Of a stretch of DNA of 64,000 nt, positions 1 to 10,312 are shown in pieces (position 1 is the stretch's first letter; each line of letters opens with the position of its first letter). Location: assembly GCF_024139115.2 (NCBI RefSeq), contig NC_085141.1, forward strand, positions 403,523,612 to 403,587,611, given 5' to 3'. The DNA is from Armigeres subalbatus (Eukaryota; Arthropoda; Insecta; Diptera; Culicidae). The notes below the pieces were generated by a model. That model was not told the DNA's origin, searched no databases, and was given only the letters and a program-made list of their open reading frames with translations. Made by a program: the position numbers and the translations under genes.

Positions 1-755
1 CTGATCGATCCACCTTGCCCGCTGCGCACCTCGCCTTCTTGTGCCCGTCGGATCGTTGTCGAGAACCATTTTCACCGGGTTACTGTCCGACATTCTGGCT
101 ACGTGCCCGGCCCATCGCAGTCGTCCGATTTTCGCGGTGTGAACGATGGATGGTTCTCCCAACAGCTGATGCAATTCGTGGTTCATTCGCCTCCTCCACG
201 TACCGTCCGCCATCTGCACCCCACCATAGATGGTACGCAGCACTTTCCTTTCGAAAACTCCAAGTGCGCGTTGGTCCTCCACGAGCATCGTCCAGGTCTC
301 ATGTCCGTAGAGGACTACCGGTCTAATTAGCGTTTTGTAGATTGTCAGTTTGGTACGGCGGCGAACTCTATTCGATCGGAGCGTCTTGCGGAGTTCAAAG
401 TACGTACGATTTCCAGCCACTATGCGTCTCCGAATTTCTCTGCTGGTGTCATTTTCGGCAGTCACCAGTGAGCCCAAGTACACAAATTCTTCTACCACCT
501 CGATTTCGTCACCACCGATGCAAAATCGCGGTGGGTGGCTCACATTGTCTTCTCTTGAACCTCTTCCTATCATGTACTTCGTCTTCGACGTGTTGATGAC
601 TAGTCCGATCCGCTTAGCTTCCCTCTTCAGTCTGATGTAGGCTTCCTCCATCTTCTCAAAGTTACGTGCCATAATATCTATGTCGTCGGCGAAACCAAAT
701 AGCTGGACGGACTTGTTGAAAATTGTACCACTCGTGTTAATCCCTGCTCTTCGTA
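1..755 (-). pseudogene. RTE-like ORF2 C-terminal half with FADD motif (family A)
   Basis: Minus-strand translation in broken frames gives motif C of the polymerase (FADDIDIM at about 690-670), then VINTSKTKYM, VVEEFVYLGSLVTAEND, RPVVLYGHETWTM, ALGVFERKVLRTIYGG and RWAGHVARMSDSNPVKMV, finishing at a Gly/Arg-rich RRRGAQRARW segment at the window edge. This is the thumb and C-terminal domain of RTE-like proteins. The plus-strand ORFs over the same DNA are shadows. Confidence 0.8.
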
Positions 756-1277
756 TTACCCTTCCAAAGCGATGTTGAATAGCAAACACGAAAGACCATC
801 ACCTTGCCGTAACCCTCTGCGGGTTTCGAAGGGACTCGAGAATGCCCCTGAAACTCGAACTACGCACATCACCCGATCCATCGTCGCTTTGATCAACCGT
901 GTCAGTTTATCCGGAAAACCGTGTTCGTGCATTAGCTGCCATAGCTGGTCCCGATCGATTGTATCATATGCGGCTTTGAAGTCGATGAATAGATGATGTG
1001 TGGGCACGTTGTATTCGCGGCATTTCTGCAGTACTTGGCGAATGGCGAACACCTGGTCCGTGGTGGAGCGTTCGCCCATAAAACCCGCCTGGTACTGCCC
1101 CACGAATTCCCTTGCAGTTGGTGCTAGTCGACGGCATAAAATTTGGGAGAGTACCTTGTAGGCGGCGTTCAGCAATGTGATTGCGCGGTAGTTGCTACAA
1201 TCCAGCTTTTGCCCTTTTGTTAGATGGGACACACGACACCTTCCATCCACTCCTGCGGCAAAACTTCCTCCTCCCAA
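756..1277 (-). pseudogene. Reverse transcriptase core, RTE-like (family A)
   Basis: Encodes the fingers and palm of a reverse transcriptase: an NYRAITLL block, then YQAGFMGERSTTDQVF, then motif A as FIDFKAAYD with its metal-binding Asp, then the RQGDGLSCLLFNIALEG block. The frame stops at about 756. The continuation with motif C (FADDIDIM) is read in another frame at about 690-670, so the enzyme is split by a frameshift and cannot be made intact. Family B at 36,977-38,617 shows the same order of motifs in one frame. The first residues before about KGQKLDCSNYR are also out of frame. Confidence 0.85.
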
Positions 1278-2058
1278 ATCTTGGTAATGACCCAGTGCAG
1301 CGCTCTAGCGAGTGCCTCACCACCGTGTTTAAAAAGCTCTCCTGGTAGTTGGTCAACCCCAGGGCTTTGTTGTTATTCAGCCGGCCAATCTCCTCCTGGA
1401 CTTCCTGAAGATCCAGGGCCAGGAAAATTATGTCCTGCGCGCGTTCTCCCAGGTCCATCACCATACCGCCATCTTCGTCTGCCACATCGCCATTCAGGTG
1501 TTCTTCGTAGTGCTGCCGCCACCTTTGGATCACCTCACGCTCGTTCGTAAGAAGGTTCCCGTTTATGTCCTTACACATATCAGGCTGTGGCACGTGGCCC
1601 TTACGTGAACGGTTTAACTTCTCATAGAACTTTCGTGTGTTATTAGCGCGGTACAGTTGCTCCGTTTCTTCACGGTCTCGATCTTCCTGCTGGCGCTTTT
1701 TCCTCCGGAAAATCGAGTTTTGTCTGTTCCGCGCCTGTTTATATCGTGCCTCGTTCGCCCTCGTGCGGTGTTGCAGCAATCTCGCCCATGCTGCATTCTT
1801 CTCTTCCACTAACTGCTCACATTCGCCGTCATACCAGTCGTTTCTCTGATCCGGGGGCACCGTGCCAAGTGCAGCGGTTGCGGTGCTACCAATGGCGGAT
1901 CGAATATCTCTCCAGCCATCTTCAAGAGACGCTGCGCCTAGCTGCTCTTCCGTTGGAAGTGCCACTTCCAGCTGCTGCGCGTATTCTTGGGCTAGTCTAC
2001 CATCTTGTAGCCGCCCAATGTTAAGTCGCGGCGTCCGACTTCGACGCGTGTTGTACAC
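1278..2058 (-). pseudogene. RTE-like ORF2 fragment: endonuclease-RT linker and start of RT (family A)
   Basis: An open stretch of about 260 codons rich in Arg, Glu and Gln, including a basic stretch around FRRKKRQQEDRDREE. It corresponds to the linker between endonuclease and reverse transcriptase in RTE-like ORF2 proteins; the family B copies have the same layout. Near its end the reading changes at NNNKALG, where intact relatives continue toward the first RT motifs, so a frameshift sits at about 1,367. Residues after that point (to about 1,195) are out of frame and should be ignored. No start codon of its own is expected, because this is an internal piece of a larger ORF. Confidence 0.75.
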
Positions 2059-2330
2059 CGTCGAGAGTTTTGAGCGCAGGCATACTGCAACGAGGTAGTG
2101 GTCGGATTCAATATTCGCACTGCGGTAAGTGCGGACGTTCGTGTTGTCGGAGAAGAATTTACCGTCGATTAGAACGTGGTCGATTTGGTTTAGTTTAGTT
2201 GGTTAGTTGATCTCCATGTGGCCTTGTGGATATTTTTGCGGGGAAAGAAGGTGCTTCGGACTACCATTCCGCGGGAGGCTGCGAAGTTTATGCATCGTTG
2301 GCCGTTGTCATTCGATACGGTGTGCATACT

Positions 2331-4144
2331 ATCCGGTCCGATGAAATAGTGTCCAACAAACGTGAAATACCACGCACTGTCGCCTACACTATTGCAAACA
2401 ATAGGGACCGCGGTATACAGACAACTTTGTACACCATTGGTGAAGAATTGAATGACTGCTGAAACAAACACAGAACAAGGTTCATAAGCGGAAGCCATCG
2501 GAACGAATAGAGGAGAAAAATCCTTTCGTTTTGCTGGTCTTTTGAAACGGCAAGTGCTGTACAACCGTTCATGTTATTTCGATGAATAGCAAGAAAAAAC
2601 CCGAATTCATCGGAATACGTCTGGTGGTTTTCTTTTGATGTGATGTTTTTTTTTTTTACTATGCTATTCGAATATTTTTTGGAAGTTATTATGCAAGTTT
2701 TGCAAACTCAACCCATTTACACGCCATAACCAACCACGAAGGCATTGATTTTACAAAAAGCTAATTTTGGTAATTAACGATCCTAAGAATCCATCAGAAC
2801 GGCCTTTGGCAGTGAAACTCACTGCAAACGGGCACCGCCCGGTGTCCAAAAAGGGGTATAATCACCGTCCGTCATGAGCAGCCACTCATCAGTGATATGA
2901 TGCCACTTTGGTTGATGAATTTTGCGAATTTGCTGATTGATTTCTCCATGCCCATACCAAGCGCAAGTCCCGGAGTCTGGAATCACCAAAACAGCAGACA
3001 AATTTTGGCTAATTCCATTCAACCGGTTCTCCCGGAATGCCAAGGTCTGTTATCATACACTCGACCAGCAGACGTGTCAAATTCTAAACACGCACGCGAC
3101 TCGAATGCACCAACAATGGGAGAATTAACGGATTAACTTTGCTGTGGCTCAAATCGGAAGTTTGGCAGCGTCAGCTCAGTTTGCCCCGGGATCAACAGCC
3201 GGCTGTTCAGGTGTGGGTGCTTGAAATGCCAAATTGAGTTGTCGGAGGCACTCGAACGAACCGGATGAACGACGAGTGACAGAATGTTGATTGACTGGTT
3301 GTCGCCGGCGTCGCTCGTAGGACGGAGGAAGAGACCCGGCACGATGATGGGGCGCTGACGGGCACACAAACAATCGTTCACATAGGTACGGAGGAGCACA
3401 CAGTGACACAACGATTGTAAAATTTGGATGGTTTCCCGGTGCTGGCTTTGTATAATCCTGCGTGTTGGGCAGAAAGAGTCCTCGCACGTTCGTATCTACA
3501 CTTTGTAGGCAAGTGACGAGTTTGACGATTTGTCTCTATGGAAATGATGGGAGATGATGACGGTGTTTTGAGTGGGAGAATTGAGATGGAAATTTGTTTC
3601 AAACTGATTATCTTTTGCTATTGAATGACGGAGCTTTTCACCCTTGCCAAATTTTCCTAAGCACAGTGTTTAGCCTAAAATTGTTTAAAAGTTTTAGTCG
3701 TCGACCCTTTTGTATTCATTTATGAGTACAGAAATTAGCTTAATTTCGTCAACTGGAAATAATTTTTGACAATGACACCTATAAAAAACACACCTCTAAT
3801 AACAGTTGCCAATAAAGATTTAATTTAATTTATTTATTTTAATAACCCGGACACTAAAGTGAGTCAATTATTTGATTCGCGATCGGACGTGGGAGAGGTG
3901 CAGAACATTCGCGAAATCCGAGTTGGTGGTTCGGTTTTCAGCGATCGGTGAGTAAGTGTGCGATTGAACGTGCGGAACAATTGCAAGATCCGAGTTACCG
4001 TTTCGACTCAAATTCCGAACATAATTCATATTCCGAACACTCGCTTTTAAATGGCCATTTTGGCTTTACTGATGTAATTCTTTCCATAAGATTTTGAATT
4101 CTATTATATTATTATATTTTATGGCTTTATATTATTATATTTTA
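2331..4144. other. Non-coding stretch with no recognised gene
   Basis: Short ORFs occur on both strands (for example 3,133-3,602 minus) but show no domain, no codon pattern and no splice structure that can be supported. AT-rich towards 3,600-4,140, where short repeats of TATTATATTTTAT occur. A 21-bp direct repeat starting ATTATTATATTTTATGGC is at 4,108-4,128 and again at 4,573-4,593, on both sides of the foldback element. Confidence 0.5.
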
Positions 4145-4543
4145 TCAATCATTATTGATTTATTGGCATTTATCGGTGAGTACAACATCTAAAGCTCAAA
4201 GTAAGAGGAAGCGCAACAATGAAGAACAGTATGGATAGGTGTCACAAGCGAGCGACGAGTATGAAGCGAACAGAAATTGAAATTTTAGTAGAGGGCCAGT
4301 TGTGAGAACAGCATTGTTGAAATCGCTGTTATTCTGCCTAACGTCCACCCAGGAACGGCTTGGGTAGTAGCATGGTGACTACTCTTACCAAGACAGGCTA
4401 AAAAATTTATATTTCTGTTCGCTTCATACTCGTCGCTCGCTTGTGACACCTATCCATACTGTTCTTCATTGTTGCGCTCCCTCTTACTTTGAGCTTTAGA
4501 TGTTGTACTCACCGATAAATGCCAATAAATCAATAATGATTGA
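4145..4543. mobile_element. Foldback/MITE-like element with ~140-bp inverted arms
   Basis: The left arm 4,145-4,285 is almost perfectly reverse-complementary to 4,403-4,543; the outer ends read TCAATCATTATTGATTTATT. About 115 bp lie between the arms and carry no ORF. The arms share very few mismatches, so the element is young or has been kept homogeneous by conversion. No transposase is present, so this would be a non-autonomous element. It ends only 69 bp before the G/T-rich array. A clear target duplication directly at the arm tips was not found. Confidence 0.8.
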
Positions 4544-4612
4544 GTCATGTACGGTGATCAAAAACTTTCCCAATTATTATATTTTATGGCTTTCCATAAA
4601 TTTTGAATTATA

Positions 4613-7600
4613 TTGGATTTGGATTGGATTTGGATTGGTTGGTTTGGATTGGATTTGGATTGGATTTGGTTGGTTTGGATTGGTTTGGATTGGATTTGGA
4701 TTGGTTTGGATTGGATTGGTTGGATTGGATTTGGATTGGTTGGATTGGATTTGGATTGGATTTGGATTGGTTTGGATTGGTTTGGATTGGTTTGGATTGG
4801 TTGGTTGGTTTGGATTGGTTTGGATTGGTTTGGATTGGTTTGGTTGGTTTGGATTGGTTTGGATTGGTTTGAATTGGTTTGGTTGGTTTGGATTGGTTGG
4901 ATTGGTTTGGTTGGTTGGATTGGTTTGGATTGGTTTGGATTGGTTTGGTTGGTTTGGATTGGTTTGGATTGGTTTGGATTGGTTTGGATTGGTTTGGATT
5001 GGTTTGGTTGGTTGGTTTGGATTGGTTTGGATTGGTTTGGATTGGTTTGGATTGGTTTGGATTGGTTTGGTTGGTTTGGATTGGTTTGGATGTGGTTTGG
5101 TTTGGATTGGTTTGGATTGGTTTGGTTGGTTTGGATTGGTTTGGTTGGTTTGGATTGGTTTGGATTGGTTTGGATTGGTTTGGATTGGTTTGGTTGGTTG
5201 GATTTGGATTGGTTTGGATTGGTTTGGATTGGTTTGGATTGGTTTGGATTGGTTTGGATTGGTTTGGTTTGGATTGGTTTGGTTGGTTTGGGATTGGATT
5301 TGGATTGGTTTGGATTGGTTTGGATTGGTTTGGTTGGTTTGGATTGGATTTGGATTGGTTTGGATTGGTTTGGGTTGGTTTGGTTGGTTTGGTTGGTTTG
5401 GATTGGTTTGGATTGGTTTGGTTGGTTTGGATTGGTTTGGATTGGTTTGGATTGGTTTGGTTGGTTTGGATTGGTTTGGTTGGTTTGGATTGGTTTGGTT
5501 GGTTTGGATTGGTTTGGATTGGTTTGGTTGGTTTGGATTGGTTGGATTGGTTTGGATTGGTTTGGATTGGTTGGATTGGTTTGGTTGGTTTGGATTGGTT
5601 TGGATTGGTTTGGATTGGTTTGGATTGGTTTGGATTGGTTTGGATTGGTTTGGATTGGTTTGGATTGGTTTGGTTGGTTTGGATTGGTTTGGTTGGTTTG
5701 GATTGGTTTGGATTGGTTTGGATTGGTTTGGTTTGGATTGGTTTGGATTGGTTTGGATTGGTTTGGATTGGATTTGGATTGGTTTGGATTGGTTTGGATT
5801 GGATTTGGTTTGGATTGGTTTGGATTGGTTTGGATTGGTTTGGATTGGTTTGGATTGGTTTGGTTGGTTTGGATTGGTTTGGATTGGTTTGGATTGGTTT
5901 GGATTGGTTTGGGTTGGTTTGGTTGGTTTGGATTGGTTTGGATTGGTTTGGATTGGTTTGGATTGGATTTGGATTGGTTTGGTTGGTTGGATTGGTTGGA
6001 TTGGTTTGGATTGGTTTGGATTGGTTTGGTTGGTTTGGATTGGTTTGGATTGGTTTGGATTGGTTTGGATTGGTTTGGATTGGTTTGGATTGGTTTGGAT
6101 TGGTTTGGATTGGTTTGGATTGGTTTGGATGTGGTTGGTTTGGATTGGTTTGGATTGGTTTGGATTGGTTTGGATTGGTTTGGATTGGTTTGGATTGGTT
6201 TGGTTGGTTTGGATTGGTTTGGATTGGTTTGGATTGGTTTGGATTGGTTTGGATTGGTTTGGTTGGTTTGGATTGGTTTGGATTGGTTTGGATTGGTTTG
6301 GTTGGTTTGGATTGGTTTGGATTGGTTTGGATTGGATTTGGATTGGTTTGGATTGGTTTGGATTGGTTTGGATTGGTTTGGATTGGTTTGGATTGGTTTG
6401 GATTGGTTTGGATTGGATTGGTTTGGATTGGTTTGGATTGGTTTGGATTGGTTTGGATTGGTTTGGATTGGTTTGGATTGGTTTGGATTGGTTTGGTTGG
6501 TTTGGATTGGTTTGGATTGGTTTGGATTGGTTTGGTTGGTTTGGATTGGTTTGGATTGGTTTGGATTGGTTTGGATTGGTTTGGATTGGTTTGGATTGGT
6601 TTGGATTGGTTTGGATTGGTTTGGATTGGTTTGGATTGGTTTGGATTGGTTTGGATTGGTTTGGATTGGTTTGGTTTGGATTGGTTTGGTTTGGATGTGG
6701 ATTGGTTGGTTTGGATTGGGTTTGGATCGGTTTGGATTGGTTTGGATTGGATTTGGATTGGTTTGGATTGGTTTGGATTGGTTTGGATTGGTTTGGATTG
6801 GTTTGGATTGGATTGGTTTGGATCGGTTTGAAATGGTTTGATTGGATTTGGTTTGGTTGGTTGGATTGGTTTGGATTGGTTTGGATTGGTTGGATTGGTT
6901 TGGATTGGTTTGGATTGGTTTGGATTGGTTTGGATTGGATTTGGATTGGTTTGGATTGGTTGGATTGGTTTGGTTGGTTTGGTTGGTTTGGATTGGTTTG
7001 GATTGGTTTGGATTGGTTTGGATTGGTTTGGTTGGTTTGGTTGGTTTGGATTGGTTTGGATTGGTTTGGATTGGTTGGATTGGTTTGGATTGGTTTGGAT
7101 TGGTTTGGATTGGTTTGGATTGGTTTGGATTGGTTTGGATTGGTTTGGTTGGTTTGGATTGGTTTGGATTGGTTTGGTTGGTTTGGATTGGTTTGGATTG
7201 GTTTGGATTGGTTTGGATTGGTTTGGATTGGTTTGGATTGGTTTGGATTGGTTTGGATTGGTTTGGATTGGTTTGGATTGGTTTGGATTGGTTTGGTTGG
7301 TTTGGATTGGTTTGGTTGGTTTGGATTGGTTTGGATTGGTTTGGATTGGTTTGGTTGGTTTGGATTGGTTTGGATTGGTTTGGATTGGTTTGGATTGGTT
7401 TGGATTGGTTTGGATTGGTTTGGATTGGTTTGGATTGGTTTGGATTGGATTTGGATTGGTTTGGATTGGTTTGGTTGGTTTGGATTGGTTTGGATTGGTT
7501 TGGATTGGTTTGGATTGGTTTGGATTGGTTTGGTTGGTTTGGATTGGTTTGGATTGGTTTGGATTGGTTTGGATTGGTTTGGATTGGTTTGGATTGGTTT

Positions 7601-10312
7601 GGATTGGTTTGGATTGGTTTGGTTGGTTTGGATTGGTTTGGTTGGTTTGGATTGGTTTGGATTGGTTTGGTTGGATTGGTTTGGATTGGTTTGGATTGGT
7701 TTGGATTGGTTTGGATTGGTTTGGATTGGATTTGGATTGGTTTGGATTGGTTTGGATTGGTTTGGATTGGATTTGGATTGGTTTGGATTGGTTTGGATTG
7801 GTTTGGATTGGTTTGGTTGGTTTGGATTGGTTTGGATTGGTTTGGTTGGTTTGGATTGGTTTGGATTGGTTTGGATTGGTTTGGATTGGTTTGGATTGGT
7901 TTGGATTGGTTTGGATTGGTTTGGATTGGTTTGGTTGGTTTGGATTGGTTTGGATTGGTTTGGATTGGTTTGGATTGGTTTGGATTGGTTTGGATTGGTT
8001 TGGATTGGTTTGGATTGGTTTGGATTGGTTTGGATTGGTTTGGTTGGTTTGGATTGGATTGGTTTGGATTGGTTTGGATTGGTTTGGATTGGTTTGGATT
8101 GGTTTGGATTGGTTTGGATTGGTTTGGTTGGTTTGGATTGGTTTGGATTGGTTTGGTTGGTTTGGATTGGATTGGATTGGGATTGGTTTGGATTGGTTTG
8201 GATTGGTTTGGATTGGTTTGGATTGGTTTGGATTGGATTTGGATTGGTTTGGATTGGTTTGGATTGGTTTGGATTGGTTGGATGTGGATTGGTTTGGTTT
8301 GGATGTGGATTGGTTTGGATTGGTTTGGATCGGTTTGGATTGGTTGGATTGGTTGGTTTGGATTGGTTTGGATTGGTTTGGTTGGTTTGGATTGGTTTGG
8401 ATTGGTTTGGATTGGTTTGGATTGGTTTGGATTGGTTTGGATTGGTTTGGATTGGTTTGGATTGGATTTGGATTGGTTTGGATTGGTTTGGATTGGTTTG
8501 GATTGGTTTGGATTGGTTTGGATTGGTTTGGATTGGTTTGGATTGGTTTGGATTGGTTTGGATTGGTTTGGTTGGTTTGGATTGGTTTGGATTGGTTTGG
8601 ATTGGTTTGGATTGGTTTGGATTGGTTTGGATTGGTTTGGATTGGTTGGATTGGTTTGGATTGGTTGGATTGGTTTGGATTGGTTTGGATTGGTTTGGAT
8701 TGGTTTGGATTGGTTTGGTTGGTTTGGATTGGTTTGGATTGGTTTGGATTGGTTTGGATTGGTTTGGATTGGTTTGGATTGGTTTGGTTGGTTTGGATTG
8801 GTTTGGTTGGTTTGGATTGGTTTGGATTGGTTTGGATTGGTTTGGATTGGTTTGGATTGGTTTGGATTGGTTTGGATTGGTTTGGATTGGTTGGATTGGT
8901 TTGGGATTGGTTTGGATTGGTTTGGATTGGTTTTGATTGGTTTGGTTGGTTTGGATTGGTTTGGATTGGTTTGGATTGGTTTGGATTGGTTTGGATTGGT
9001 TTGGATTGGTTTGGATTGGTTTGGATTGGTTTGGATTGGTTTGGATTGGTTTGGATTGGTTTGGTTGGTTTGGATTGGTTTGGATTGGTTTGGTTGGTTT
9101 GGATTGGTTTGGATTGGTTTGGATTGGTTTGGATTGGTTTGGATTGGTTTGGTTGGTTTGGTTGGTTTGGATTGGTTTGGATTGGTTTGGATTGGTTTGG
9201 ATTGGTTTGGATTGGTTTGGATTGGTTTGGATTGGTTTGGTTGGTTTGGATTGGTTTGGATTGGTTTGGTTGGTTTGGATTGGTTTGGATTGGTTTGGAT
9301 TGGTTTGGATTGGTTTGGATTGGTTTGGATTGGTTTGGATTGGTTTGGATTGGTTTGGATTGGTTTGGATTGGTTTGGATTGGTTTGGATTGGTTTGGTT
9401 TGGATTGGTTTGGTTGGTTTGGATTGGTTTGGATTGGTTTGGATTGGTTTGGATTGGTTTGGATTGGTTTGGATTGGTTTGGATTGGTTTGGATTGGTTT
9501 GGATTGGTTTGGATTGGTTTGGATTGGTTTGGATTGGTTTGGATTGGTTTGGTTGGTTTGGATTGGTTTGGATTGGTTTGGATTGGTTTGGATTGGTTTG
9601 GATTGGTTTGGATTGGTTTGGATTGGTTTGGATTGGTTTGGATTGGTTTGGTTGGTTTGGATTGGTTTGGTTGGTTTGGATTGGTTTGGTTTGGTTTGGT
9701 TTGGTTGGTTTGGATTGGTTTGGTTGGATTTGGATTGGTTTGGATTGGTTTGGATTGGTTTGGTTGGTTTGGATTGGTTTGGATTGGTTTGGATTGGTTT
9801 GGATTGGACTTGGATTGGTTTGGATTGGTTTGGTTGGTTTGGATTGGTTTGGATTGGTTTGGATTGGTTTGGATTGGTTTGGATTGGTTTGGATTGGTTT
9901 GGATTGGATTTGGTTGGTTTGGATTGGTTTGGATTGGTTTGGTTGGTTTGGATTGGTTGGTTTGGATTGGTTTGGTTGGTTTGGATTGGTTTGATTGGAT
10001 TTGGATTGGATTGGTTTGGATTGGTTTGGATTGGTTTGGATTGGTTTGGTTTGGATTGGTTTGGATTGGTTTGGATTTGGATTGGATTTGGTTTGGATGT
10101 GGATTGGATTTGGATTGGCTTTGGATCGGTTTGGATTGGTTTGGATTGGTTGGATTGGATTTGGATTGGTTTGGATTGATTTGGATCGGTTTGGAAATGG
10201 ATTGGATTGGATTGGATTTGGATTGGATTTGAATTGGATTTTGATTGGATTTTGATTGGATTTGGATTGGATTTGAATTGGATTTGGATTGGATTTGGAT
10301 TGGATTTGGATT
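4613..10312. repeat. 5.7-kb tandem array, unit GGTTTGGATT with 11-bp variant edges
   Basis: The core is a 10-bp unit GGTTTGGATT in near-perfect tandem copies, punctuated by shortened GGTTTGGTT steps and occasional GGATTT steps. The two edges (about 4,613-4,770 and 10,060-10,312) are built instead from an 11-bp form GGATTTGGATT and are more diverged. The plus strand is almost pure G, T and A; C is seen only in rare variants (GGATCGG, GGACTT, GGCTTT). The unit contains no stop codon in any frame on either strand, so very long ORFs appear on both strands, up to 1,925 codons on the minus strand. These are composition artefacts with WIGLDWFGLV or NPNQSKPIQT repeats and are not annotated as genes. 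Confidence 0.97.

Larger units (their letters stand above)
1..2330 (-). mobile_element. RTE-like non-LTR retrotransposon, family A, broken copy cut by the left window edge
   Basis: A degenerate copy of a retrotransposon whose single large ORF carried an apurinic-type endonuclease followed by a reverse transcriptase. Reading the minus strand from about 2,325 down to 1 gives the endonuclease end (residues like FAASRGMVVRSTFFPRKN), a charged linker, the RT core and the C-terminal region with LYGHETWTM and RWAGHVARM. That C-terminal style and the lack of RNase H point to the RTE/BovB/JAM1 group. The 5' part is missing beyond about 2,330 and the 3' end lies outside the window. Several frameshifts break the frame (about 2,060, 1,370, 1,200 and 755). 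A second copy of the same family lies at about 22,915-23,632. The clade is inferred from motif style, not from a tree. Confidence 0.85.

Noticed and set aside
4613..10312. Telomeric or subtelomeric repeat
   Set aside because: G-rich and strand-biased like telomeres, but the array is internal, flanked on both sides by ordinary repeats, and the unit does not match known arthropod telomere repeats.
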